A DNA stretch of 8,248 nucleotides from CANLBN01 sp047638515 (lineage in GTDB: Bacteria; Pseudomonadota; Gammaproteobacteria; Pseudomonadales; Cellvibrionaceae), in contig JBLIME010000124.1 of assembly GCA_047638515.1 (NCBI GenBank), forward strand, positions 1 to 8,248, read 5' to 3'. Under the pieces are notes generated by a model, which did no database searches, was not told where the DNA came from, and saw nothing but the letters and a program-made list of their open reading frames with translations. Below are positions 1 to 5,790 of this stretch, piece after piece; the first letter of the stretch is position 1, and the number at the start of each line of letters is the position of its first letter. Made by a program: the position numbers and the translations under genes.

Positions 1-699
1 ACAACCCGTCCAGATGTAACCCTACACACCACAAGAAGAAGCTTCAGTACCTCCCCCAATATATTGGTGTTGTTTGGTACGGGTCAGTTTATTGCCGAGG
101 GTGATGCTTCTATTAGTGACGATCAGTCTTTTTATAGTGTCTGGGATACAGGTACTGATAATCATAGTTTAAACAAAAATGATCTTGTCGCGAGGACATT
201 TAGTGGTAGCGCAGACAATTTATTAGTCACGGGTGATTTGGCGGCTTATGAAGTGGGTTCTTCCAGTAATTTTGGCTGGTATATCAATTTAGCGGGTGAT
301 ATTGCGCCAGCGGGCGATCCTAGCGGCATAAAAACAGATCCCTTTGATCGCGGTAGAGTGATAATAAACCCTGTTATTTGGGGCTCGTTGGTATTTTTTG
401 TCACTACGGTGCCCTCGGGAGGACAAGTCTGTAGAGGAGGAGAAACCCCAGGGTTCTTGACCGCTTTAGATCTAGTGTCCGGCAAAATGCCTAGCTTTAC
501 CGTCTTTACCGATGTCGATGGTGATCCTATTAACTCCTCTACAATCGCACTTAATAAAGCTGCTGTAAGCATTGCGGTTGATACAGGATCCGATGGTTCT
601 CAGCTGCGCACTACTTATGAGGACGGCACTATTGGGCGGGATCCCATACCTCTGCCGAATGTTCCATCGGGTCGAAAATCGTGGTCAATTCTTCGTTAA
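1..699 (+). CDS. pilY1: Type IV pilus tip adhesin/assembly protein PilY1, C-terminal part (5' end outside window)
   Basis: PilY1/PilC proteins sit at the pilus tip, promote pilus extension and surface attachment, and can have calcium-dependent effects on retraction. The reading frame is open from base 1 with no start in view, so only the last 232 residues are present; a TTG at 64 lies inside the gene and is not its start. The visible part belongs to the C-terminal beta-propeller domain. It contains the family hallmark VLFGTGQF (bases 67-90) followed by FYSVWD, a later RGRVIINPVIWGSLVFFVT strand pair, and the typical C-terminal ending GRKSWSILR. The stretch DVDGDP (bases 511-528) lies where other PilY1 proteins carry a DxDxDG-like loop, but here it looks degenerate, so calcium binding at this site is uncertain. 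The gene is followed 13 bp later by pilY2 and then pilE, the same order as in Pseudomonas aeruginosa, which supports the call. Confidence 0.93.
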   Translation, partial: TTRPDVTLHTTRRSFSTSPNILVLFGTGQFIAEGDASISDDQSFYSVWDTGTDNHSLNKNDLVARTFSGSADNLLVTGDLAAYEVGSSSNFGWYINLAGDIAPAGDPSGIKTDPFDRGRVIINPVIWGSLVFFVTTVPSGGQVCRGGETPGFLTALDLVSGKMPSFTVFTDVDGDPINSSTIALNKAAVSIAVDTGSDGSQLRTTYEDGTIGRDPIPLPNVPSGRKSWSILR

Positions 700-712
700 C
701 GAGAGATGCAAT

Positions 713-1060
713 ATGAAACGCACAATTCGAAAAAAGTTCGCTCTATATGTAGTTTTGGTGTTTTTTATGGGTGCGCCCTTCACTTTCGCTCAATCTGATA
801 ATAATACAGATTTTGTCGGTTTGGATACGAGTAATTCTCTAAAAAATATTCCAAAAATCATTGATTTTATCGACAACGATAAAGGTATTGTGGTTCTCAG
901 TGACATGGATTATCGGTTAAAATTAAATACTAAGGTTTATGATCAAGGTAAAAAAGTGACTAACCGATATGCCTTAAAAAAAGGTCAACGTGTGTCCGTG
1001 AAGTTTAGTGAAAATCGATCAAAACGTTACATTGACACCATATTCATTTTAGGCAAATGA
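713..1060 (+). CDS. pilY2: Small exported PilY2-like protein
   Basis: This encodes a 115-residue protein, the same length I recall for Pseudomonas PilY2, whose exact role in pilus biogenesis is poorly defined. The ATG at 713 is chosen because GAGAG (701-705) lies 7 bases upstream and it opens a clear signal peptide: a basic N-region with five Lys/Arg in residues 2-8, a hydrophobic core at about 9-21, and a TFA|Q cleavage site after Ala26. Starting earlier, at 572, would overlap pilY1 and bury the signal peptide. The mature part carries a small beta-rich domain with the motif VVLSDMDYRLKLNTKVYD, matching the PilY2 pattern of a short barrel-like fold, and ends in basic strands. It is sandwiched between pilY1 (13 bp upstream) and pilE (21 bp downstream), so it is almost certainly co-transcribed. 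The name rests on size, position and the motif rather than strong overall similarity. Confidence 0.75.
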   Translation: MKRTIRKKFALYVVLVFFMGAPFTFAQSDNNTDFVGLDTSNSLKNIPKIIDFIDNDKGIVVLSDMDYRLKLNTKVYDQGKKVTNRYALKKGQRVSVKFSENRSKRYIDTIFILGK

Positions 1061-1081
1061 CGATTTAATTGAGTAATATTT

Positions 1082-1501
1082 ATGAAATTTATGGCAGAGA
1101 AGCATTCAGGTTTTTCGCTGATTGAATTAATGATCGTTGTCGTCATTATCGGTATTTTAGGTAGTGTTGCGGTACCTAGTTATAACGCTTATATTGAAAA
1201 TGGCAAGCGCGCCGAAGGCAAAGCTTTCGCACTAGACATTGCCTCGAGGCAAGAGCGCCATTTCACGCAATATAGCCGCTACGCAAGTAGCTTAACTGCC
1301 GCTGACGCTAGCGGTTTAAACATGGGGTCTGCCAGTAGTGAGAACGGCACATACAGCGCAGTTGCCACTGTTGCTAATGGCAACACCACCTACTTGATTA
1401 CACTAACTCCAGCAATAATTGACTCTACTTGTGGAGCGTTGACACTCACTAATACGGGGGATCGCGGTGCAGGCGGTAGCGTATCAGACTGCTGGCGTTA
1501 A
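1082..1501 (+). CDS. pilE: Type IV minor pilin PilE
   Basis: This is a 139-residue type IV prepilin. The start at 1082 has GAG (1071-1073) 8 bases upstream; an in-frame ATG at 1091 is a possible alternative that would shorten the leader by three residues. The 10-residue basic leader ends in Gly10, the prepilin peptidase PilD site, followed by FSLIELMIVVVIIGIL with N-methylated Phe+1, Glu+5 and Pro+22, all canonical. The hydrophobic helix anchors the protein in the inner membrane before assembly. The globular head has a Cys117-Cys137 pair framing CGALTLTNTGDRGAGG and ending in DCWR, the disulfide-bonded D-region typical of PilE/ComP-type minor pilins. In Pseudomonas PilE joins the FimU-PilV-PilW-PilX set that primes pilus assembly and carries PilY1. 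It is the last gene of the plus-strand operon, and its stop is only 6 bp from the stop of the converging fimT-like gene. Confidence 0.9.
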   Translation: MKFMAEKHSGFSLIELMIVVVIIGILGSVAVPSYNAYIENGKRAEGKAFALDIASRQERHFTQYSRYASSLTAADASGLNMGSASSENGTYSAVATVANGNTTYLITLTPAIIDSTCGALTLTNTGDRGAGGSVSDCWR

Positions 1502-1507
1502 CCTTGA

Positions 1508-2158
1508 CTAGGCATTACATTTCTCAATTGCATTACTTTCACTGCCACGCCGAGCCCGGCCTGCCATCGTCATAATGATTTGCTTGGCATACAGTTTGTC
1601 ATGTGTGAACAGGCAATAGCTAAAGCGGCCATTTTGATTCCCCGTCGAGCCATCAGCTTTAAAGCGTAGGTAGCGTCTGCTGCCAGATGCATTCCACTTT
1701 ATAACTTCATCATGTTGAAGTGATATTCTCGCTCTCACGATTGCCTCGAGTTCATCTCTAATCTCGTCATTATTGACATCGACAAAAACCATCAATGTTT
1801 GGCTCCAGTCATCGATACAGTTAACGCGATCAATCGTTGGGCAGAGCAATACCTGTGAATGATAGTTGACCGCTTGCTGTCGTGAAAATTGAATAAGTGT
1901 AAAAAGGTCATCATAACTAGTGCTTGCTCTAATGTAATAAATGCTTTGAAAAATAGCAGGTATTCCATTTGTGGCCAATATAGCACTGATAGATAAAGCG
2001 ATAAGTAGATTAATCAGAGTAAAGCCGAAGATCTGATTTTTGATTTTTTTAAGACTCTCGGGGATATTGAATAAACAAATCACTGTGCTTTTATTGAGGT
2101 CTCTTTGGGTTGGTGTTTCTTTTACGCAATGTCGGCGCGTGCACGATAATGTTTTCAT
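1508..2158 (-). CDS. fimT: GspH/FimT-family minor pilin with atypical N-terminus
   Basis: This encodes a 216-residue type II secretion/T4P pseudopilin of the GspH family, named FimT because it directly follows pilR, as fimT follows the pilSR region in Pseudomonas. The ATG at 2158 is preferred over an ATG nine bases upstream because AAGGA lies exactly 8 bases before it. The leader is long (45 residues, basic and Cys-containing) and ends at Gly45. The processed sequence starts FTLINLLIALSISAIL, keeping Phe+1 and Pro+22, but Asn replaces the usual Glu at +5. The head shows the GspH signature: an SRQQAV helix, LLCPT, a second Cys before DDW, then VFVDVNNDEIRDELE and a GR-rich end. GRAR at residues 200-203 fits the GRxR motif reported for DNA-binding FimT of naturally transformable bacteria. 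FimT is not needed for piliation in several species but is needed for DNA uptake in Legionella. A GTG at 2083 would give a shorter leader but has no clear ribosome site. Confidence 0.84.
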   Translation of the reverse strand: MKTLSCTRRHCVKETPTQRDLNKSTVICLFNIPESLKKIKNQIFGFTLINLLIALSISAILATNGIPAIFQSIYYIRASTSYDDLFTLIQFSRQQAVNYHSQVLLCPTIDRVNCIDDWSQTLMVFVDVNNDEIRDELEAIVRARISLQHDEVIKWNASGSRRYLRFKADGSTGNQNGRFSYCLFTHDKLYAKQIIMTMAGRARRGSESNAIEKCNA

Positions 2159-2166
2159 AAGCTCCA

Positions 2167-2171
2167 TCCTT
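2167..2171 (-). promoter_or_regulatory. Ribosome binding site deciding the fimT start
   Basis: AAGGA on the minus strand lies 8 bases upstream of the ATG at 2158. The longer in-frame ATG at 2167 would begin on the last A of this site and has no Shine-Dalgarno sequence of its own, so the shorter start is favoured. Confidence 0.6.
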
Positions 2172-2362
2172 GGGCTAGTGTGGCTTGCTCGTCAGGGCAG
2201 TTTAGTTCCTTTGAGCCTCGAGAGTGTAAAAGTACTTATATCAAATACTTGTCTAGTAATAAACTGTATTAATGGCTGTGGGGTAAAAAGTAGTTTTAAT
2301 CATATCAAATAAAATTTGAAGTTTTCCCAAGTTAACCACTAAAAAATAATAATTGTACAACT

Positions 2363-3793
2363 CTAATCATCATCTATGCCCAGCTTTTTCATGCGATAAC
2401 GCAGTGACCGAAAGGTGATTCCCAACTTTTTAGCGGTAGATGTTCTGTTCCAACGAAGCTTTTCAAGATGCCTTAGTATAATATTTTTTTCAGTTTTTTC
2501 AAGATAGTCATCTAGCGACTCCTCGATGGGATCATAAGCTTGAGGAACATTTTTTTTTTCGTCAACCCTAACCTGACGGCTAGTTATTTTTCGTTGGTCT
2601 AGGCCAACGGCCATTAAAAATTTAGAAGCGGAGCCTTCAACATCTAAGTTATGTTTATTTAACTGTAAATCGTCGGCTCGAATAGTATAGTCACTGCACA
2701 GTGCGCTGGCACGTTCCAATATGTTTTCCAACTCGCGTACATTTCCAGGAAAAGAGTATTCGTTGAGTAACCGCAGCGCATCATCGGTAATATCACTGAG
2801 TTCTTCATTGTTTTTTTTAGCGATTCTAGTTAACAACGTATGGGTTAACAGCGATATATCACTTTTGCGTTCGCGCAATGGCGGAACATTTATTTCGATC
2901 ACGTTGATACGATAGTAAAGGTCACTTCTGAATTGATTTTTTTTAATTTCACTTAACAAGTTTTTGTGGGTTGCACTCAAAATCCGCACATTGATCGACA
3001 CCTCTTTTTGAGAGCCTATCGGACGAATATTTTTTTCTTGAATCGCTCGCAATAATTTTACCTGCATCTCTATGGGTAAATCTGCCACCTCGTCTAAAAA
3101 TAAGGTGCCGCCCTCGGCACTTTGGAATAAGCCTTGTTTGTCCTGATGAGCTCCAGTAAAACTACCCTTGGTATGGCCAAAAAATTCACTCTCCATTAAT
3201 TCACGGGGAATGGCGCCACAGTTGACGGCAACAAAACAATCGTTAGTGCGAGTACTTGTTTTGTGAATAGCACGTGCCACCAGTTCTTTACCGCTACCAG
3301 ACTCTCCATGAATGAATACAGGAGCTTGTGATCGCGAGACTTTTGCAATATTTTCTTTTAATTTTATAGCGGCTGTAGACTCACCGACAAGATCGATAAT
3401 GGACGCTTGTGTAGACACATTGTCGTTGACTAAGAGCGCGTTATTAATCAGCGAGCGTAAATTATTTAAGTCGACAGGTTTGTTAACGAAATCAAAGGCG
3501 CCATGCTTCATGGCCTCGACAGCGACATCCTTTGAACCGTGAGCAGTAATGACAATAACTGGCATTGGAGATTTACGCTGCTGTATGTGCTTTACTATAT
3601 CAATGCCACTGCCATCGGGTAGTTTTAAGTCAGTTAGGCATAAATCAAAGGATTCATCAGATAGTAATTCGAACGCATGCGTTAAATCTTCCGCACAACT
3701 GGTGTTATAACCCATGCGCTGTAGGGTCATAGATAATAAGCCGCGAATATCTGTTTCATCATCAATAATTAATACATGCTTTGATGTTTTCAT
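2363..3793 (-). CDS. pilR: Sigma-54-dependent response regulator PilR
   Basis: PilR is the NtrC-type activator that, once phosphorylated by PilS, drives sigma-54 transcription of the major pilin gene and other pilus/motility genes. It has 476 residues. The receiver domain is at about 5-120, with acidic pair Asp11/Asp12, phosphoacceptor Asp55, Thr83 and Lys105 all present. The AAA+ domain is at about 134-375, with Walker A GESGSGKE (163-170), the sigma-54 contact loop GSFTGA (210-215) and Walker B TLFLDE (230-235). A Fis-type helix-turn-helix lies at about 447-470. The protein is some 30 residues longer than Pseudomonas PilR (445, from memory), mainly in a Lys/Asp-rich linker at about 380-430. 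That linker contains a run of ten adenines (residues 412-415). The ATG shares one base with the pilS stop (TAATG) and has no good ribosome site of its own, so translation is probably coupled to pilS. All catalytic residues are intact. Confidence 0.96.
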   Translation of the reverse strand: MKTSKHVLIIDDETDIRGLLSMTLQRMGYNTSCAEDLTHAFELLSDESFDLCLTDLKLPDGSGIDIVKHIQQRKSPMPVIVITAHGSKDVAVEAMKHGAFDFVNKPVDLNNLRSLINNALLVNDNVSTQASIIDLVGESTAAIKLKENIAKVSRSQAPVFIHGESGSGKELVARAIHKTSTRTNDCFVAVNCGAIPRELMESEFFGHTKGSFTGAHQDKQGLFQSAEGGTLFLDEVADLPIEMQVKLLRAIQEKNIRPIGSQKEVSINVRILSATHKNLLSEIKKNQFRSDLYYRINVIEINVPPLRERKSDISLLTHTLLTRIAKKNNEELSDITDDALRLLNEYSFPGNVRELENILERASALCSDYTIRADDLQLNKHNLDVEGSASKFLMAVGLDQRKITSRQVRVDEKKNVPQAYDPIEESLDDYLEKTEKNIILRHLEKLRWNRTSTAKKLGITFRSLRYRMKKLGIDDD

Positions 3794-5385
3794 TATAAAA
3801 TAATTCTACGTTTATGGTGAGCCAGTATTAAACTAAAAACACATTTTTTATTTATATTGTCATAACTATAGCGTAAGTTAGCCTGGTTTGCCTCGCTAAG
3901 TTCTTTACACAAATATAAGCCTAAGCCTGATCCCATAACGTCTGTAGTATAAAAAGGCTCAAATATTTTATGGATATCAGTGGTATCAATTCCTAAGCCA
4001 TTATCAATGACGTCGATTACTGGACATTGATTTTTTTGTTGAAGCCTAACTTGTAAAGCAATTTTTTTATTGCCAGTGTTTTTTTGATTATATCTTAAAC
4101 CATTGTCGACGAGATTAGTGATGATCTGGTACAGATGATTAGGGTCTATGACCGTTTGAATTTTTTTATTTTTAACAGTAATGTCGATGATGGCATCGCT
4201 GTGTTGCTCAAGATATTCACGTTTAAAATTTTGTAGCCAGTCGTTAATGTTAATGACTTCGGGCACCGCATTATCTCTACGAGAAAAATTCAAAATACTA
4301 TGAATAATAAAATTAATACGTTGTGAGTGATTGTGGATGATGTCTAAAAGTTGGTGGTCATTTTTGCCAATAGACGTCGATTCATTGAGTAGTTGGCTCG
4401 CATGACTGATGGCTCCCAAAGGATTCCTGATCTCGTGAGCAATGCTTGCAGTTAGGCGCCCTAGCGACGCAAGTTTTAGCTGTTGTGCCTCCTGTGTCAG
4501 TTGTTGCAGGTCCTCTATGAAGATAATGATTGAAGACACACGCTCGTCTTCTAAGGCCGCAAAGCTCGCCCTAATAGTGTTGTTGTTTACCGACTCAAAC
4601 GTCATTGCCGCAGGTATAGCGTTATGTGTTTTCCAGTAAAATAGTTTCTCGTAAAGAACGACTATATCCGACAGATTATCAAAAGTATTATCTTTGGTTA
4701 GAAGTACCGTGGCTGCTCGATTGATTAATTGGATGACTAAATCCGTATCAACTACGATAATACCGGTCCGCATCGTCTCTACAATATGTTGACTCACAAG
4801 TTGTGAATACTGTGTCTCTTGCGCTTGTTTTTTTACGATTTCTTGACTAACTTTTATGCGCTCTGAAAATATTCGTACCGTAGTAGTGATAGTAAATAAT
4901 GAGACGCCAGTTAGACCGGCAGAAAATAACGACTGGTTGCTTGCGTTGCCTTGTTCGATGCTGATAAATGTCACTGTAAGTACTAATAATGAGCCGAAAG
5001 CAGCCAAAGCATAAGCTTGATTTTTAATGAATGTGGCACCCATTGCCATAGGTATTAACAATAAATAACCTAGGACTCCGGTTTGGTTACCGCTGGCGTA
5101 AATCATCAAAACAAGTGCGATAACATCACAAATAAGAATTGACAATAAATGCGTTCTATCGGGCATAAAAGCACTGCTTTTAATGCTGATCAAGGAAAAC
5201 AGGCACACAGCGATGTAGACGACTGATACGTTAGTAAATAATACCGGTGATGTAGAGCCAAATACATCTTCAGATAAGCCGGTATAGTGCATGATCCAAA
5301 GCATCACACCAAGGCCGATGCGATAATTCATATAGATGCGAATCAGTCGAAGTGGGTCATTATGCGGTGCGTCTAAGAGCAACAC
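3793..5385 (-). CDS. pilS: Membrane sensor histidine kinase PilS
   Basis: This is the inner-membrane kinase that phosphorylates PilR; in Pseudomonas it monitors PilA in the membrane through its transmembrane segments. It has 530 residues, the usual PilS length. The start is a GTG at 5385 with AAAGG 8 bases upstream. Six hydrophobic segments fill the first third (about 22-36, 49-68, 79-97, 103-119, 124-143 and 153-173), matching the six-helix PilS topology. A PAS-like domain spans about 195-295 (GIIVVDTDLVIQLINRAA). The dimerisation/phosphotransfer helix holds SIAHEIRNPLG with His317 as the phosphorylation site. The ATPase domain has the N-box (Asn424, Asn428), the G1 box DNGLGI (461-466), the F-box FEPFY and the G2 box GSGLGLYL (485-492). 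All key residues are present. It forms a two-gene operon with pilR, overlapping by one base. Confidence 0.96.
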   Translation of the reverse strand: MLLLDAPHNDPLRLIRIYMNYRIGLGVMLWIMHYTGLSEDVFGSTSPVLFTNVSVVYIAVCLFSLISIKSSAFMPDRTHLLSILICDVIALVLMIYASGNQTGVLGYLLLIPMAMGATFIKNQAYALAAFGSLLVLTVTFISIEQGNASNQSLFSAGLTGVSLFTITTTVRIFSERIKVSQEIVKKQAQETQYSQLVSQHIVETMRTGIIVVDTDLVIQLINRAATVLLTKDNTFDNLSDIVVLYEKLFYWKTHNAIPAAMTFESVNNNTIRASFAALEDERVSSIIIFIEDLQQLTQEAQQLKLASLGRLTASIAHEIRNPLGAISHASQLLNESTSIGKNDHQLLDIIHNHSQRINFIIHSILNFSRRDNAVPEVININDWLQNFKREYLEQHSDAIIDITVKNKKIQTVIDPNHLYQIITNLVDNGLRYNQKNTGNKKIALQVRLQQKNQCPVIDVIDNGLGIDTTDIHKIFEPFYTTDVMGSGLGLYLCKELSEANQANLRYSYDNINKKCVFSLILAHHKRRIIL

Positions 5386-5393
5386 TGGTACTA

Positions 5394-5398
5394 CCTTT
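5394..5398 (-). promoter_or_regulatory. Ribosome binding site deciding the GTG start of pilS
   Basis: AAAGG on the minus strand lies 8 bases upstream of the GTG at 5385. The first ATG in this frame is 18 codons further in, so this site is the main reason for accepting the unusual GTG start. Confidence 0.6.
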
Positions 5399-5405
5399 AA
5401 TATTG

Positions 5406-5416
5406 ACTAAAGTTGA
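5406..5416 (+). repeat. 11-bp direct repeat, copy 1
   Basis: ACTAAAGTTGA occurs here, just upstream of the pilS ribosome site, and again at 5579-5589, 173 bp away in the same intergenic region. It could be a regulator site between the divergent genes, but a short AT-rich word may repeat by chance. Confidence 0.3.
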
Positions 5417-5578
5417 ATGACGAAGACTCGAATCATGGCCTTTTAAGGCCCGAGGCCGACAACTTAATCGCACGGTGATTAGTAGCTTAAATAATATAGT
5501 AAACGCGTGGCGGGGGACAGGTGAATCCATCGTGGAGGTTAGGTGCGAGTTTTAGTTAGGAGTTCATCGGAAGCCTTC

Positions 5579-5589
5579 ACTAAAGTTGA
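5579..5589 (+). repeat. 11-bp direct repeat, copy 2
   Basis: This is the second exact copy of ACTAAAGTTGA (first at 5406-5416). It overlaps the candidate -35 hexamer TTGATA on the nadE side. A related word, AATAAAGTTAA, follows about 20 bases later. Confidence 0.3.
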
Positions 5590-5615
5590 TAAATATAGCT
5601 AGTTTTCAATAAAGT
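5586..5615 (+). promoter_or_regulatory. Possible sigma-70 promoter for nadE
   Basis: TTGATA (5586-5591, five of six matches to the -35 consensus) and TAAAGT (5610-5615, four of six to the -10) are separated by 18 bases and point toward nadE. The surroundings are AT-rich and such matches are common by chance. A second -10-like word, TATAAG, occurs at 5631-5636 without a good -35. Confidence 0.25.
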
Positions 5616-5790
5616 TAATTCGCAATTACGTATAAGATTTTGCTTTCATTTTTATTATGCTCGACAATAGAAGTCCCGAAAGTCTATTGAGCTAACCATA
5701 GTTGGTTCGACAGACTACACAGATACCAACCGCGATGACTGACCTGTGAGTAAATTTCAGTGGCTCGCCGACAAACAACAGCGAATAAAT

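Larger units (their letters stand above)
5386..5790. other. Divergent intergenic region between pilS and nadE, no recognisable gene
   Basis: About 400 bp lie between the divergent starts of pilS (minus) and nadE (plus), and should hold the promoters of both. I see no tRNA, riboswitch or convincing protein. What is visible: a short inverted repeat, GGCC-TTTTAA-GGCC (5437-5450), without a T-tract; an AT-rich patch at about 5475-5505; a GC-rich patch (about 5506-5545) with GGGGGA and GGAGG; an 11-bp direct repeat (5406-5416 and 5579-5589); and an AT-rich stretch (5581-5660) with promoter-like hexamers. A GTG at 5543 preceded by GGAGG could open a 19-residue peptide ending at 5602, but nothing else supports it. 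Confidence 0.6.

Noticed and set aside
246..572. Open frame of 108 codons on the minus strand
   Set aside because: It lies entirely inside the pilY1 coding region, has no family motif and no ribosome site; it is a shadow of the real frame.
2040..2312. Open frame of 90 codons on the plus strand across the fimT start and the spacer
   Set aside because: It is antisense to the fimT leader and runs into AT-rich spacer; the product shows no recognisable pattern.
2172..2362. Possible terminator after pilR or promoter for fimT in the AT-rich spacer
   Set aside because: TTGTACAA near the pilR stop is a palindrome without a loop, and the best promoter pair (TTTATT, 17 bases, TATAAG) has a poor -35. 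Nothing is strong enough to annotate.
2709..2724. TGGCACG word resembling half of a sigma-54 promoter
   Set aside because: No TTGC element follows at the required spacing, and it is inside the pilR coding region on the antisense strand.
5543..5602. 19-residue open frame with GTG start and GGAGG upstream
   Set aside because: Too short to judge, no recognisable sequence, and such frames are expected by chance in a 400-bp spacer.
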